Source: Azoarcus sp. (GTDB lineage Bacteria > Pseudomonadota > Gammaproteobacteria > Burkholderiales > Rhodocyclaceae). From it: 5,449 nt of DNA. Made by a program: the position numbers and the translations under genes. Below, in pieces: positions 1 through 5,449 of the stretch (positions are counted from its first letter, which is position 1; the number at the start of each line of letters is the position of its first letter). The notes below the pieces were generated by a model. It did not search any database. It was not told the DNA's origin and saw only the letters and a list, made by a program, of their open reading frames with translations. The stretch lies in the NCBI GenBank assembly GCA_031285365.1, contig JAITWP010000181.1, positions 1 to 5,449 of the forward strand. The letters are read 5' to 3'.

Positions 1-320
1 CGTCCCGCCAGTTTCAGTTCATTGACGAGAAACCCGACATCGAACGGAGCGTTGTGGATCACCAATTGCGCATCACGCACGAAATCCTCGAACTCCTGTG
101 CAATCGCGGCAAATACGCGCTTATCCATCAGAAAGTCGTTGTCGATGCCATGCACCATTCGCGCCTGATCGGAAATGGCGCGTTCCGGGTTGATGTAGAC
201 GTGGTAATGCCGTCCGGTGAGTGTGCGGTTGAGCAGTTCGACGCAGCCTATTTCGATGACGCGGTCACCGTTTTTCCAGTCGAGTCCAGTGGTTTCGGTA
301 TCGAGGACGATTTGTCTCAT
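1..320 (-). CDS. dnaQ: DNA polymerase III epsilon subunit, 3'-5' proofreading exonuclease (N-terminal part, cut by window edge)
   Basis: Epsilon is the proofreading subunit of the replicative DNA polymerase III core and removes mismatched 3' nucleotides. Only the first 106 codons lie in the window; the gene runs off the left edge. The protein begins MRQIVLDTETTGL, so the Exo I motif D-x-E (D7, E9) of the DEDD exonuclease superfamily sits right after the start. Further on come RVIEIGCVEL, a VHGI segment and the Exo II region VIHNAPFDVGF, all closely like E. coli DnaQ. The Exo III motif and the C-terminal polymerase-binding part are outside the window. The ATG at 318-320 is chosen because it sits just before the first conserved strand. 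An AGAGAGA stretch lies about 13 bases upstream, rather far for a ribosome site. The gene begins 21 bases after the rnhA stop on the same strand, so it is probably co-transcribed with rnhA. Confidence 0.95.
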   Translation of the reverse strand, partial: MRQIVLDTETTGLDWKNGDRVIEIGCVELLNRTLTGRHYHVYINPERAISDQARMVHGIDNDFLMDKRVFAAIAQEFEDFVRDAQLVIHNAPFDVGFLVNELKLAG

Positions 321-341
321 CGTTGCAGTGTTTCTCTCTAT

Positions 342-797
342 TTACGGTTCAGGATGGGCTGGGCGCATGGTTTCGATGCCGCGACGGGCCAAGGCGTCGG
401 CGCGTTCATTCTCGGGGTGCCCGGCATGCCCCCTGACCCAGCACCATTCGACAGTGTGATTCGCAGTGATCTCATCGAGCACACGCCAGAGATCGGCGTT
501 TTTTACGGGCGTCTTGCCTGATGTCACCCAACCGCGCGCCTTCCAGCCGTGTATCCATTCGGAGATGCCCTTTTGTACGTACTGGCTGTCGGTGTACACC
601 TTTACCGTCATCCCCTTACGTTTGAGTTGCTCGAAGGCGCGGATGACGGCGAGGATTTCCATGCGGTTGTTGGTGGTCTGCGGCTCGCCTCCCCAGATTT
701 CCTTTTCGTGCGAGCCGCTTCTCAGGATCGCTCCCCAACCACCGGGGCCGGGATTGCCACTGCATGCGCCATCGGTGTAAATGTCTATGACTTGCAT
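342..797 (-). CDS. rnhA: Ribonuclease HI
   Basis: RNase HI cuts the RNA strand of RNA-DNA hybrids in the cytoplasm, removing R-loops and primer RNA. The 151-residue length is close to E. coli RNase HI (155). The catalytic set is intact and in canonical positions: D9 in IYTDGACSGNPGPGGWG, E47 in TTNNRMEI, D70 in VYTDSQYV, H124 in VRGHAGHPENERAD and D134 at the end of that motif. The basic, Trp-rich handle typical of the E. coli type is also present (WIHGWKARGW, residues 81-90). The start is backed by GAGGA at 801-805, a few bases upstream. The first 13 bases overlap the end of the upstream methyltransferase gene in another frame, which suggests translational coupling. dnaQ follows 21 bases later on the same strand. 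The identification is secure. Confidence 0.98.
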   Translation of the reverse strand: MQVIDIYTDGACSGNPGPGGWGAILRSGSHEKEIWGGEPQTTNNRMEILAVIRAFEQLKRKGMTVKVYTDSQYVQKGISEWIHGWKARGWVTSGKTPVKNADLWRVLDEITANHTVEWCWVRGHAGHPENERADALARRGIETMRPAHPEP

Positions 798-1603
798 GCT
801 TCCTCGTTCTTTTTGCTGATCTCGCCCGGTAAACCGTCAGGGGCTCCCAGCTTGCGCGCCACTGCGGGAAGGTTCTTGACGCGCGCGCGCTTGTCACGCC
901 AGTTCGGCTGGATGAGACGTGCGCCATATACGCGCTTGATACCATGCAGAATCCACGCTGCCCCGCATATAGGCCAGCAACGCCGACCAACACGATCGAG
1001 CCATTTCCAGCGCCCCAACCATTCGGGAGACTCTACCGGCGGTACGTAACAGCCAAACTGACTGGAATGCACTTCAAAGCCGAGCACGGTCAGCCAGTCG
1101 CGCACCTTGGCCGCAGAAAGATAACGCCCGCGCCACGGCCACTGATCCCGCGTGTGACGCAGCAAACCCCACAGACTGTACGGATTGAAGCCGCAGATCA
1201 CCACACTGCCTTCCGATACCAGCACGCGCTCGGCTTCACGCAGAAGCTGATGCGGAGTGGCGGAAAATTCAAGCTCATGAGAAAGCACAACGAGATCAAG
1301 GCTGCCGCTGGCAAATGGCAGCGCCGCCTTGTCGCACGCCACTGTAAAGCGGGCCGGCGCGCTTTCGGCAGTTTCGCCATTTCGTGCCGTGCGAACCGCG
1401 CGGACATGCAGCGGCATACGGCTGGCTCGCAGCAGGTTGACGTTCTCAAAACCTACCTGAAGCGCGTTATAGCCGAAAATGTCGGTAAGCTTGGCATCGA
1501 GTTGCGCCTGCTCCCAGGCAATCAGGTATTCGCCAAGCGGTGTTTGCAACCATGGCGGCATGATCGAATCCGTTTCAATATTTACGTTAGTTACAGAACC
1601 CAT
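785..1603 (-). CDS. Class I SAM-dependent methyltransferase, type-11 like (YafS position)
   Basis: Probable small-molecule or macromolecule methyltransferase of unknown substrate. The 272-residue frame contains SRMPLHVRAV (61-70), the LPFASGSLDLVVLSHELEF segment (95-113) that resembles post-motif I/motif II of Methyltransf_11 proteins, and LLREAERVLVSEGSVVICGF (120-139), the usual helix and strand after it. The glycine-rich SAM loop (motif I) is degenerate: ALQVGFENVNLL (47-58) stands where a GxGxG run is expected. It lies between gloB and rnhA, as E. coli yafS does, which supports the family assignment by position. The start is uncertain. The ATG at 1603 has AAGAAG almost touching it, while an in-frame ATG at 1561 begins MPPWLQTPLGEYL, which looks like the natural N-terminus and would leave a normal leader from the proposed promoter. 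The 3' end overlaps rnhA by 13 bases, so the two are likely in one transcript. Confidence 0.85.
   Translation of the reverse strand: MGSVTNVNIETDSIMPPWLQTPLGEYLIAWEQAQLDAKLTDIFGYNALQVGFENVNLLRASRMPLHVRAVRTARNGETAESAPARFTVACDKAALPFASGSLDLVVLSHELEFSATPHQLLREAERVLVSEGSVVICGFNPYSLWGLLRHTRDQWPWRGRYLSAAKVRDWLTVLGFEVHSSQFGCYVPPVESPEWLGRWKWLDRVGRRCWPICGAAWILHGIKRVYGARLIQPNWRDKRARVKNLPAVARKLGAPDGLPGEISKKNEEACKS
801..805 (-). promoter_or_regulatory. Ribosome binding site of rnhA
   Basis: On the minus strand the bases before the rnhA ATG read GAGGAAGC-ATG, a good Shine-Dalgarno match with slightly short spacing. It lies inside the last codons of the methyltransferase gene, so ribosomes finishing that gene would pass straight over the rnhA start. 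It is the clearest ribosome site I noticed in the window and supports the start at 797. Confidence 0.6.
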
Positions 1604-1643
1604 TCTTCTTTTCTATGATAGCGGATATACAGCGTCATTCCGA
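1590..1643. promoter_or_regulatory. Candidate bidirectional promoter between gloB and the methyltransferase operon
   Basis: The centre CTATGATAG (1613-1621) is symmetric apart from its middle base. On the plus strand it gives TATGAT at 1614-1619, five of six matches to a sigma-70 -10 box, with GTTACA at 1590-1595 (four of six to TTGACA) at an 18-base spacing. This would start gloB transcription near 1626, about 48 bases before its ATG. On the minus strand the same bases give TATCAT at 1620-1615, five of six, with only a weak -35 (TCGGAA at 1643-1638, 17-base spacing). The minus transcript would start near 1608, leaving about 5 bases before the ATG at 1603 but about 47 before the one at 1561. 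The motifs are read directly; promoter function is inferred. Confidence 0.4.
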
Positions 1644-1673
1644 TTTCGGACAACCTCACTCACCCGTTCAGCC

Positions 1674-2447
1674 ATGCCTGCTTTCAAAGTCACCCCTCTT
1701 CCCTTTGGTCGCGACAACTATATCTGGATCATCAGCAATGGCCGCCACGCGGCGCTGGTCGATCCGGGTGAAGCCGCGCCCGCGCTCACGGCGCTAAACG
1801 GGCTTGAGCTCGCCGCCATTCTGCTGACCCATCACCACGGCGACCACACCGGTGGCGTTGGAGAGATTGTCGCCCATTATCCGGGCGTTCCGGTATACGG
1901 CCCGCACAAGGACAACATCCCGCACGTCGATCATCCAGTGGAAAACGGGGACAGAATACTCATCGAACCATTGGAACTCGAACTACAGGTCATTGACGTG
2001 ACCGCACATACGCGCGGCCACGTCGCCTACCTCGGCCACGGTATGCTGTTTTGCGGCGACGCTCTTTTCTCTGCCGGATGCGGGCGCATCTTCGAGGGCA
2101 CAGCGTCCGATCTCGAACTCGCGCTCGGACGTCTGGCCCGACTCAACGACGAAACGAAGGTGTATTGCGCCCATGAATACACGCTCGCCAATCTCGCCTT
2201 CGCCCGCGCCGTTGAACCGGAGAACAGCGCGCGTGATCGTTATGCCTCACATTGCGAAGCCCTGCGCAGGCAGGGCAAGCCTACGCTACCCAGCACGATT
2301 GCCATTGAGCGGGCAATCAATCCGTTCCTGCGCATCGACGTGGAAAGCGTCATCGATTCGGTGGCGGCCCATTGCGGCACGCGCCCAGACAATATGTTGA
2401 CCTGCCTGGCCACACTGCGAGCCTGGAAGGATGTGTTCAAGGGCTGA
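1674..2447 (+). CDS. gloB: Hydroxyacylglutathione hydrolase (glyoxalase II)
   Basis: Glyoxalase II hydrolyses S-lactoylglutathione to D-lactate and glutathione, the second step of cytosolic methylglyoxal detoxification. The protein is 257 residues, normal for the family. The metallo-beta-lactamase dinuclear metal site is complete: THHHGDH (52-58, ligands H53, H55, D57, H58), H112 in AHTRGH (111-116), D129 in LFCGDALFSAGCGR and H167 in YCAHEYT. The C-terminal substrate-binding part shows GKPTLPST, followed by RAINPFLR, as in bacterial GloB. The open frame extends upstream to 1479, but the ATG at 1674 is chosen because MPAFKVTPLPFGRDNYIW matches the usual GloB N-terminus and the earlier frame crosses the promoter and the divergent gene. 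No Shine-Dalgarno is visible before this ATG. gloB is divergent from the methyltransferase gene, and its stop is 2 bases from the stop of the convergent cyclase gene. Confidence 0.96.
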   Translation: MPAFKVTPLPFGRDNYIWIISNGRHAALVDPGEAAPALTALNGLELAAILLTHHHGDHTGGVGEIVAHYPGVPVYGPHKDNIPHVDHPVENGDRILIEPLELELQVIDVTAHTRGHVAYLGHGMLFCGDALFSAGCGRIFEGTASDLELALGRLARLNDETKVYCAHEYTLANLAFARAVEPENSARDRYASHCEALRRQGKPTLPSTIAIERAINPFLRIDVESVIDSVAAHCGTRPDNMLTCLATLRAWKDVFKG

Positions 2448-2449
2448 AG

Positions 2450-3460
2450 TCACTCCCGCTTTGAAACCTTCCGCCTGTTGAATCCCACGCCGGGACCGAC
2501 CACCCGGATAACGCCCTTGACCTGTTTGACCTGGTTTCGCCCAGATTCCTTGGCATGGTAAAGAGCTTCGTCGGCGGCCTTGATGAGCGCAAAAATGCCC
2601 TCCTCACTGTCCTTGGGCGGAATGACGCTGGCTACACCGATGCTGACGGTCACGACCGGCGCAACCGTAGACCAGGCGTGATCGACACGTAGCTCGGCAA
2701 CACCCGAACGCATGTCCTCGGCAACCGCCAATGCCCCTTCGGGATCGGTTTCGGGCAGGATTGCGGCGAACTCTTCACCACCGTAACGCGCCACGAGGTC
2801 ATCCTGTCGCCGTGTCCTTTCCTGCAACGTATGGGCCACAATCTTGAGGCATTCATCGCCCATCTGGTGACCGTAGTGGTCGTTGAACAGCTTGAAGAGA
2901 TCGACATCGACCACCAGCAGCGAGAGCGGCACGGCCGAACGTGAACAACGGCGCCATTCGCGCAACAGGGTCGCGTCAAAACGCCTGCGGTTGGCGATGC
3001 CGGTCAGGCTGTCGATCGCGGACAGGCGTTGCAACTGGTCATTGGCTTTCCGGAGCTTGTCCTGGGTCTTGCGCAGTGAGTCGCGCATCTGCGCCATCCG
3101 TCGCATAGCGTTGATCTTGGCCTTGAGCACGACTTCGGAAACGGGCTTGATCAGATAGTCGTCGCCACCGGCATCGATCGCACATTGGATATCGTTTTCG
3201 TCAGCGCGAGCCGTCAGAAAGATGATGGGCGTCCACCAACCATGGTATTTCTCTAAACGGCGAATACCGCGTGCCACCTCGAACCCATCGATCCCCGGCA
3301 TGATGATGTCGAGCAATACCAGATCCGGCCGTTCCCGCCTGAACATTTCCAACCCTTCCTCGCCCGTCTTCGCGTGCAGCGCCGACAAACCCATGTTTGT
3401 AAGCCAGCTGCATCCCACGGTCGCGCTGGTAATGGTGTCTTCGATAATCAAAACTTTCAT
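2450..3460 (-). CDS. Response regulator with REC and GGDEF domains (diguanylate cyclase)
   Basis: Predicted to make c-di-GMP from two GTP when its receiver domain is phosphorylated by a partner histidine kinase, which is not in this window. With the ATG at 3460 the protein has 336 residues. The receiver domain (about 1-122) has the acidic pair E7-D8, phosphoacceptor D51 in LLDIIMPGIDGF, T83 and K105 in LIKPVSE. A charged, probably coiled-coil linker follows (about 123-147). The GGDEF domain has VVDVDLFKLFNDHYGH (183-198, metal and nucleotide residues), an intact active-site GGEEF (227-231) and the inhibitory-site RxxD (R218-D221) exactly five residues before it. The tail is basic. The frame stays open to an ATG at 3532, with another at 3502, but the added 24 residues do not resemble a receiver domain and MKVLIIEDT is the expected beginning. 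No good ribosome site precedes 3460. A PleD/WspR-like output architecture is clear; the specific role is not. Confidence 0.93.
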   Translation of the reverse strand: MKVLIIEDTITSATVGCSWLTNMGLSALHAKTGEEGLEMFRRERPDLVLLDIIMPGIDGFEVARGIRRLEKYHGWWTPIIFLTARADENDIQCAIDAGGDDYLIKPVSEVVLKAKINAMRRMAQMRDSLRKTQDKLRKANDQLQRLSAIDSLTGIANRRRFDATLLREWRRCSRSAVPLSLLVVDVDLFKLFNDHYGHQMGDECLKIVAHTLQERTRRQDDLVARYGGEEFAAILPETDPEGALAVAEDMRSGVAELRVDHAWSTVAPVVTVSIGVASVIPPKDSEEGIFALIKAADEALYHAKESGRNQVKQVKGVIRVVGPGVGFNRRKVSKRE

Positions 3461-3491
3461 GACGGAAGCTGAAAACGGCCCTATCACCGGC

Positions 3492-3599
3492 CTAGTGACC
3501 ATCCTACCAAGAGAGAAACCGAAGTGTGACATTTTTTTGCACTAGGATAATGGCAAGTTTCACGGTTCATGTTTGACCTGTTCACATGGCGACCACTAG
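3492..3599. repeat. Three CACTAG hexamers in the cyclase/mltD divergent region
   Basis: The hexamer CACTAG occurs at 3540-3545 and 3594-3599 on the plus strand and at 3497-3492 on the minus strand. The first and second form a 7-base inverted repeat (CCTAGTG 3491-3497, CACTAGG 3540-3546). The centres are 50 and 54 bases apart. Reading the window by eye I find the core CTAG only at these three places. They fall in the gap between the two divergent genes, and the third overlaps the candidate -10 of mltD. A shared operator is an inference; no known regulator is recognised. Nothing else in 3461-3624 is identifiable apart from a T7 run at 3532-3538 and the promoter candidate. Confidence 0.45.
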
Positions 3600-3602
3600 A
3601 AT
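3573..3602 (+). promoter_or_regulatory. Candidate sigma-70 promoter of mltD
   Basis: TTGACC (3573-3578, five of six matches to the -35 consensus) is followed after 18 bases by TAGAAT (3597-3602, five of six matches to the -10 consensus). Transcription would begin near 3609, downstream of the ATG at 3586 and upstream of the ATG at 3625, so if real it favours the later start. The leader would then be only about 16 bases, which is a weakness. An alternative -10, GATAAT at 3546-3551, has no good -35 at proper spacing. Confidence 0.35.
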
Positions 3603-3624
3603 TTACAAGGATTTGGGCCGTGTC

Positions 3625-4899
3625 ATGATAAAAAACTACACTGTTTCCATTTCATTTTACCTCTACGCCATATTTGCGTTTGTCCTGTTCCTGGCGACGT
3701 CCAATGGTCGTAGTGCGGAAGCATTCGCCCTGCCCGCTGCCAGCGCGGACGTTGTCGTCATCGTCCGCGCGCCGGAAAGGGTGCTTTTGCTCGACCTCAC
3801 CAGAACGCCCGACAACGTATGGACCCGCATCCGGCGAGGTTTTGCCATGCCCGACTTCAACAGTCCGCGCGTGGTCGAACTGCAATATTCCTATCTCGCC
3901 CAGCCCGCCTACCTGGAGCGGATGTTCAATCGTAGCGCACGCTATCTCTACTACATCGTCGAAGAACTCGAACGCCGCAACCTGCCTACCGAGCTTGCCT
4001 TGCTGCCGATGGTGGAGAGTAGTTTCAATCCACTGGCCCATTCCCGTGCTCACGCCTCGGGCCTGTGGCAGTTCATTCCCTCGACTGGGCGCGAATACAA
4101 CCTCACCCAGAACAAGTGGATCGACGAGCGCCGCGACGTCACCGCTTCCACCGAAGCCGCACTCGATTATTTTGAAACCCTCTACGCACGCCATGGCGAC
4201 TGGCATCTGGCACTCGCTTCGTACAACCGGGGCGAGAACGCGATAAGCCGGGCCGTGGAACGAAACCTCGCCGCCGGACGATCCGCCGAGTTCAGTGCGC
4301 TGAAACTGCCTGCCGAAACACGTGATTATCTGCCCAAGCTCCAGGCGCTCAAGAACATCATTGCCCAACCCGAACTTTTCGCCATCGATCTGCCCTACAT
4401 CGAAAACAGACAACTCTTCACCGCTGTCGACGCACCGGTCGGCATCGACCTGACCACCGCCGCCAAATACGCAGGAATACCACTCAAAGAGTTCCTCGCT
4501 CTGAACCCCGGTTTCAACCGGCCCGCCATCACCACACCGGGCTACACCCTGATGGTTCCGACCGAAAATGCCCCCCGCTTCAAAACCCTTCAGAACGAAT
4601 TCACCCAGCCCGGCAAAGGCTGGCGTAGCCACACGCTTGCCGTTGGAGAAACGCTGGCCGGTGTCGCCGGCAGGGTCGGTCTCACCCAGGGGCAGTTGCT
4701 CCAAATCAATGCCCTACCCGCGCGCAGTCGACCCAGCACCGGTTACAGCCTGCTCGTGCCCGCCAGCAGAAACGTCGACCCGACTGGCGCGCTGGCTGCC
4801 GCAGAGTTGCTGCCTTCCAGCGTACGTGCAGCAGCCCGAAAGGACGCCAAACCAAGGAAAGCGGCTCCAAAACGAGCGCGTCAGGCCACCACCCGATGA
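3625..4899 (+). CDS. mltD: Membrane-bound lytic murein transglycosylase D-like protein, SLT plus LysM
   Basis: Predicted to cleave the MurNAc-GlcNAc bond of peptidoglycan in the periplasm, forming 1,6-anhydro ends. From the ATG at 3625 the protein has 424 residues and begins with a signal peptide: MIKNYTV, a hydrophobic run SFYLYAIFAFVLFLATS, then a likely cut after SAEA. The in-frame ATG at 3586 would add 13 residues ahead of it, so 3625 is preferred; AAGGA at 3607-3611 is 13 bases before it. The transglycosylase domain has the catalytic glutamate in LLPMVESSFNP (residue 131), then HASGLWQFIPSTGREYNL and the ASYNRGENAI motif. A LysM-like stretch lies near residues 276-312, and a clearer LysM (HTLAVGETLAGVAGRVGLT to YSLLVPA) near 336-379. 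The last 27 residues are rich in Lys, Arg and Ala. There is no cysteine, hence no lipobox, unlike E. coli MltD. The 3' end overlaps the convergent ABC gene by 19 bases. Confidence 0.92.
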   Translation: MIKNYTVSISFYLYAIFAFVLFLATSNGRSAEAFALPAASADVVVIVRAPERVLLLDLTRTPDNVWTRIRRGFAMPDFNSPRVVELQYSYLAQPAYLERMFNRSARYLYYIVEELERRNLPTELALLPMVESSFNPLAHSRAHASGLWQFIPSTGREYNLTQNKWIDERRDVTASTEAALDYFETLYARHGDWHLALASYNRGENAISRAVERNLAAGRSAEFSALKLPAETRDYLPKLQALKNIIAQPELFAIDLPYIENRQLFTAVDAPVGIDLTTAAKYAGIPLKEFLALNPGFNRPAITTPGYTLMVPTENAPRFKTLQNEFTQPGKGWRSHTLAVGETLAGVAGRVGLTQGQLLQINALPARSRPSTGYSLLVPASRNVDPTGALAAAELLPSSVRAAARKDAKPRKAAPKRARQATTR

Positions 4900-5449
4900 C
4901 ACCGCACGATATGCCCACAACCAAGCTCCCGTGCAGCCGGGAATGCTGTGCGGCAAGTGTCCTCTGCCAGTTCGCAACGTGGATGAAAATGACACCCCAT
5001 CGGCGGTTTCAGCGGAGACGGCGGCTCCGCCGCCACGCCGGGTTTTGACGCGCCCGTGCCTGTTTCAGCATCGACACGGGGCACAGCAGCCAGAAGCATC
5101 TGGGTATAAGGATGAACGGGTGTTTCCAGTACCCGCATTGCCGGACCTTGCTCGACGATGCGACCCAGATACATCACTGCCACTTCATCGGCCATGTAGC
5201 GCACGACGGCCAGATTGTGGGTGATGAACAGATAGGCCAACCCCCGCTCCCGCTGCAACTCGCACATCAGGTTGAGCAACTGCGCCTGAACGGAAACATC
5301 GAGTGCACTCGTAGGTTCGTCACAGATGACAATCCGGGGGGAGACCGCCAGTGCGCGAGCAATGGCAATACGCTGCCGCTGACCACCGGAGAATTCGTGC
5401 GGGTAACGCCAACGCATCTCCGGCAACAAACCGACCCGTTCGAGAAGCT
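4881..5449 (-). CDS. Opp/Dpp-family ABC transporter ATP-binding protein (C-terminal part, cut by window edge)
   Basis: ATPase subunit of a probable peptide importer, acting on the cytoplasmic face of the inner membrane. About 188 C-terminal residues are present; the frame is open to the right edge (in-frame residues LLERVG before LLPEMRW), so the start and Walker A lie outside. Visible in order are the ABC signature in YPHEFSGGQRQRIAIARAL, Walker B with catalytic Glu in IVICDEPTSALD, the D-loop, the switch histidine in FITHNLAVV, then VMYLGRIVEQGP and the oligo-peptide C-terminal domain with HPYTQMLLAAVP. The tail has five cysteines (GCHFHPRC, DTC, LGC, VRC). This end is like OppF/DppF; a fused YejF-type double ATPase cannot be excluded without the N-terminal half, and substrate cannot be read from this part. 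Its stop lies inside the last codons of mltD on the other strand. Confidence 0.9.
   Translation of the reverse strand, partial: LLERVGLLPEMRWRYPHEFSGGQRQRIAIARALAVSPRIVICDEPTSALDVSVQAQLLNLMCELQRERGLAYLFITHNLAVVRYMADEVAVMYLGRIVEQGPAMRVLETPVHPYTQMLLAAVPRVDAETGTGASKPGVAAEPPSPLKPPMGCHFHPRCELAEDTCRTAFPAARELGCGHIVRCHRVVA

Noticed and set aside
944..1618. 224-codon open frame on the plus strand opposite the methyltransferase gene
   Set aside because: No recognisable motif and very rich in Arg, His and Gln. The opposite strand carries the conserved methyltransferase segments.
1479..1673. Upstream extension of the gloB frame
   Set aside because: The extra residues have no GloB similarity and the DNA there is the start of the divergent gene plus the promoter; GloB proteins are about 250-258 residues, which fits a start at 1674.
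2490..2507. CCGGG/CCCGG inverted repeat as a terminator near the gloB-cyclase junction
   Set aside because: The stem is only 5 bases with an 8-base loop, there is no T run on either side, and it lies inside the cyclase coding region.
3461..3532. 24-residue N-terminal extension of the diguanylate cyclase
   Set aside because: Receiver domains begin close to the MKVLIIEDT strand, and the extension would cover one of the CACTAG sites. It is not excluded, since the ATG at 3502 has GGTAGG directly before it.
3532..3538. T7 run as a terminator
   Set aside because: No GC-rich hairpin precedes it and no plus-strand gene ends there; it is more simply AT-rich DNA of a promoter region.
3652..4704. 350-codon open frame on the minus strand opposite mltD
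   Set aside because: It lies wholly antisense to a gene with clear transglycosylase motifs. It has no recognisable domain and is glycine and valine rich in the way expected of a reverse frame in GC-rich DNA.
4568..5224. 218-codon plus-strand frame across the mltD/ABC junction
   Set aside because: Pro, Arg and Ser rich shadow frame that overlaps two confident genes in other frames, with no domain features.

Overview
The window looks like a piece of a GC-rich proteobacterial chromosome, most likely betaproteobacterial. That placement is inferred from protein style and gene order, not from any search. Coding density is very high and no stretch above about 170 bases lacks a gene. I see no rRNA, tRNA, CRISPR array, insertion sequence or phage gene. 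The content is mostly housekeeping, and I did not find an undescribed multi-gene system.

Layout from left to right. On the minus strand, a likely operon reads (in transcription order) a class I SAM-dependent methyltransferase (1603-785), rnhA (797-342, overlapping the methyltransferase by 13 bases) and dnaQ (320 to beyond the left edge). Divergent from it is gloB (1674-2447, plus strand). Then come a response-regulator diguanylate cyclase on the minus strand (3460-2450), mltD on the plus strand (3625-4899), and the C-terminal part of an Opp/Dpp-type ABC transporter ATPase on the minus strand (4881 to beyond the right edge).

The set mltD, gloB, methyltransferase (the yafS position in E. coli), rnhA, dnaQ is a neighbourhood also known from E. 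coli. What differs here is a two-domain REC-GGDEF gene placed between gloB and mltD in the opposite direction to both. The block combines replication fidelity and RNA-DNA hybrid removal (DnaQ, RNase HI), methylglyoxal detoxification (GloB), c-di-GMP signalling, peptidoglycan remodelling (MltD) and probably peptide import (ABC ATPase).

Two regulatory observations deserve a second look. The short gloB/methyltransferase divergent gap carries a near-palindromic -10 element that can be read on both strands. The gap between the cyclase and mltD holds three CACTAG hexamers, and the core CTAG tetramer occurs nowhere else in the 5449 bases.
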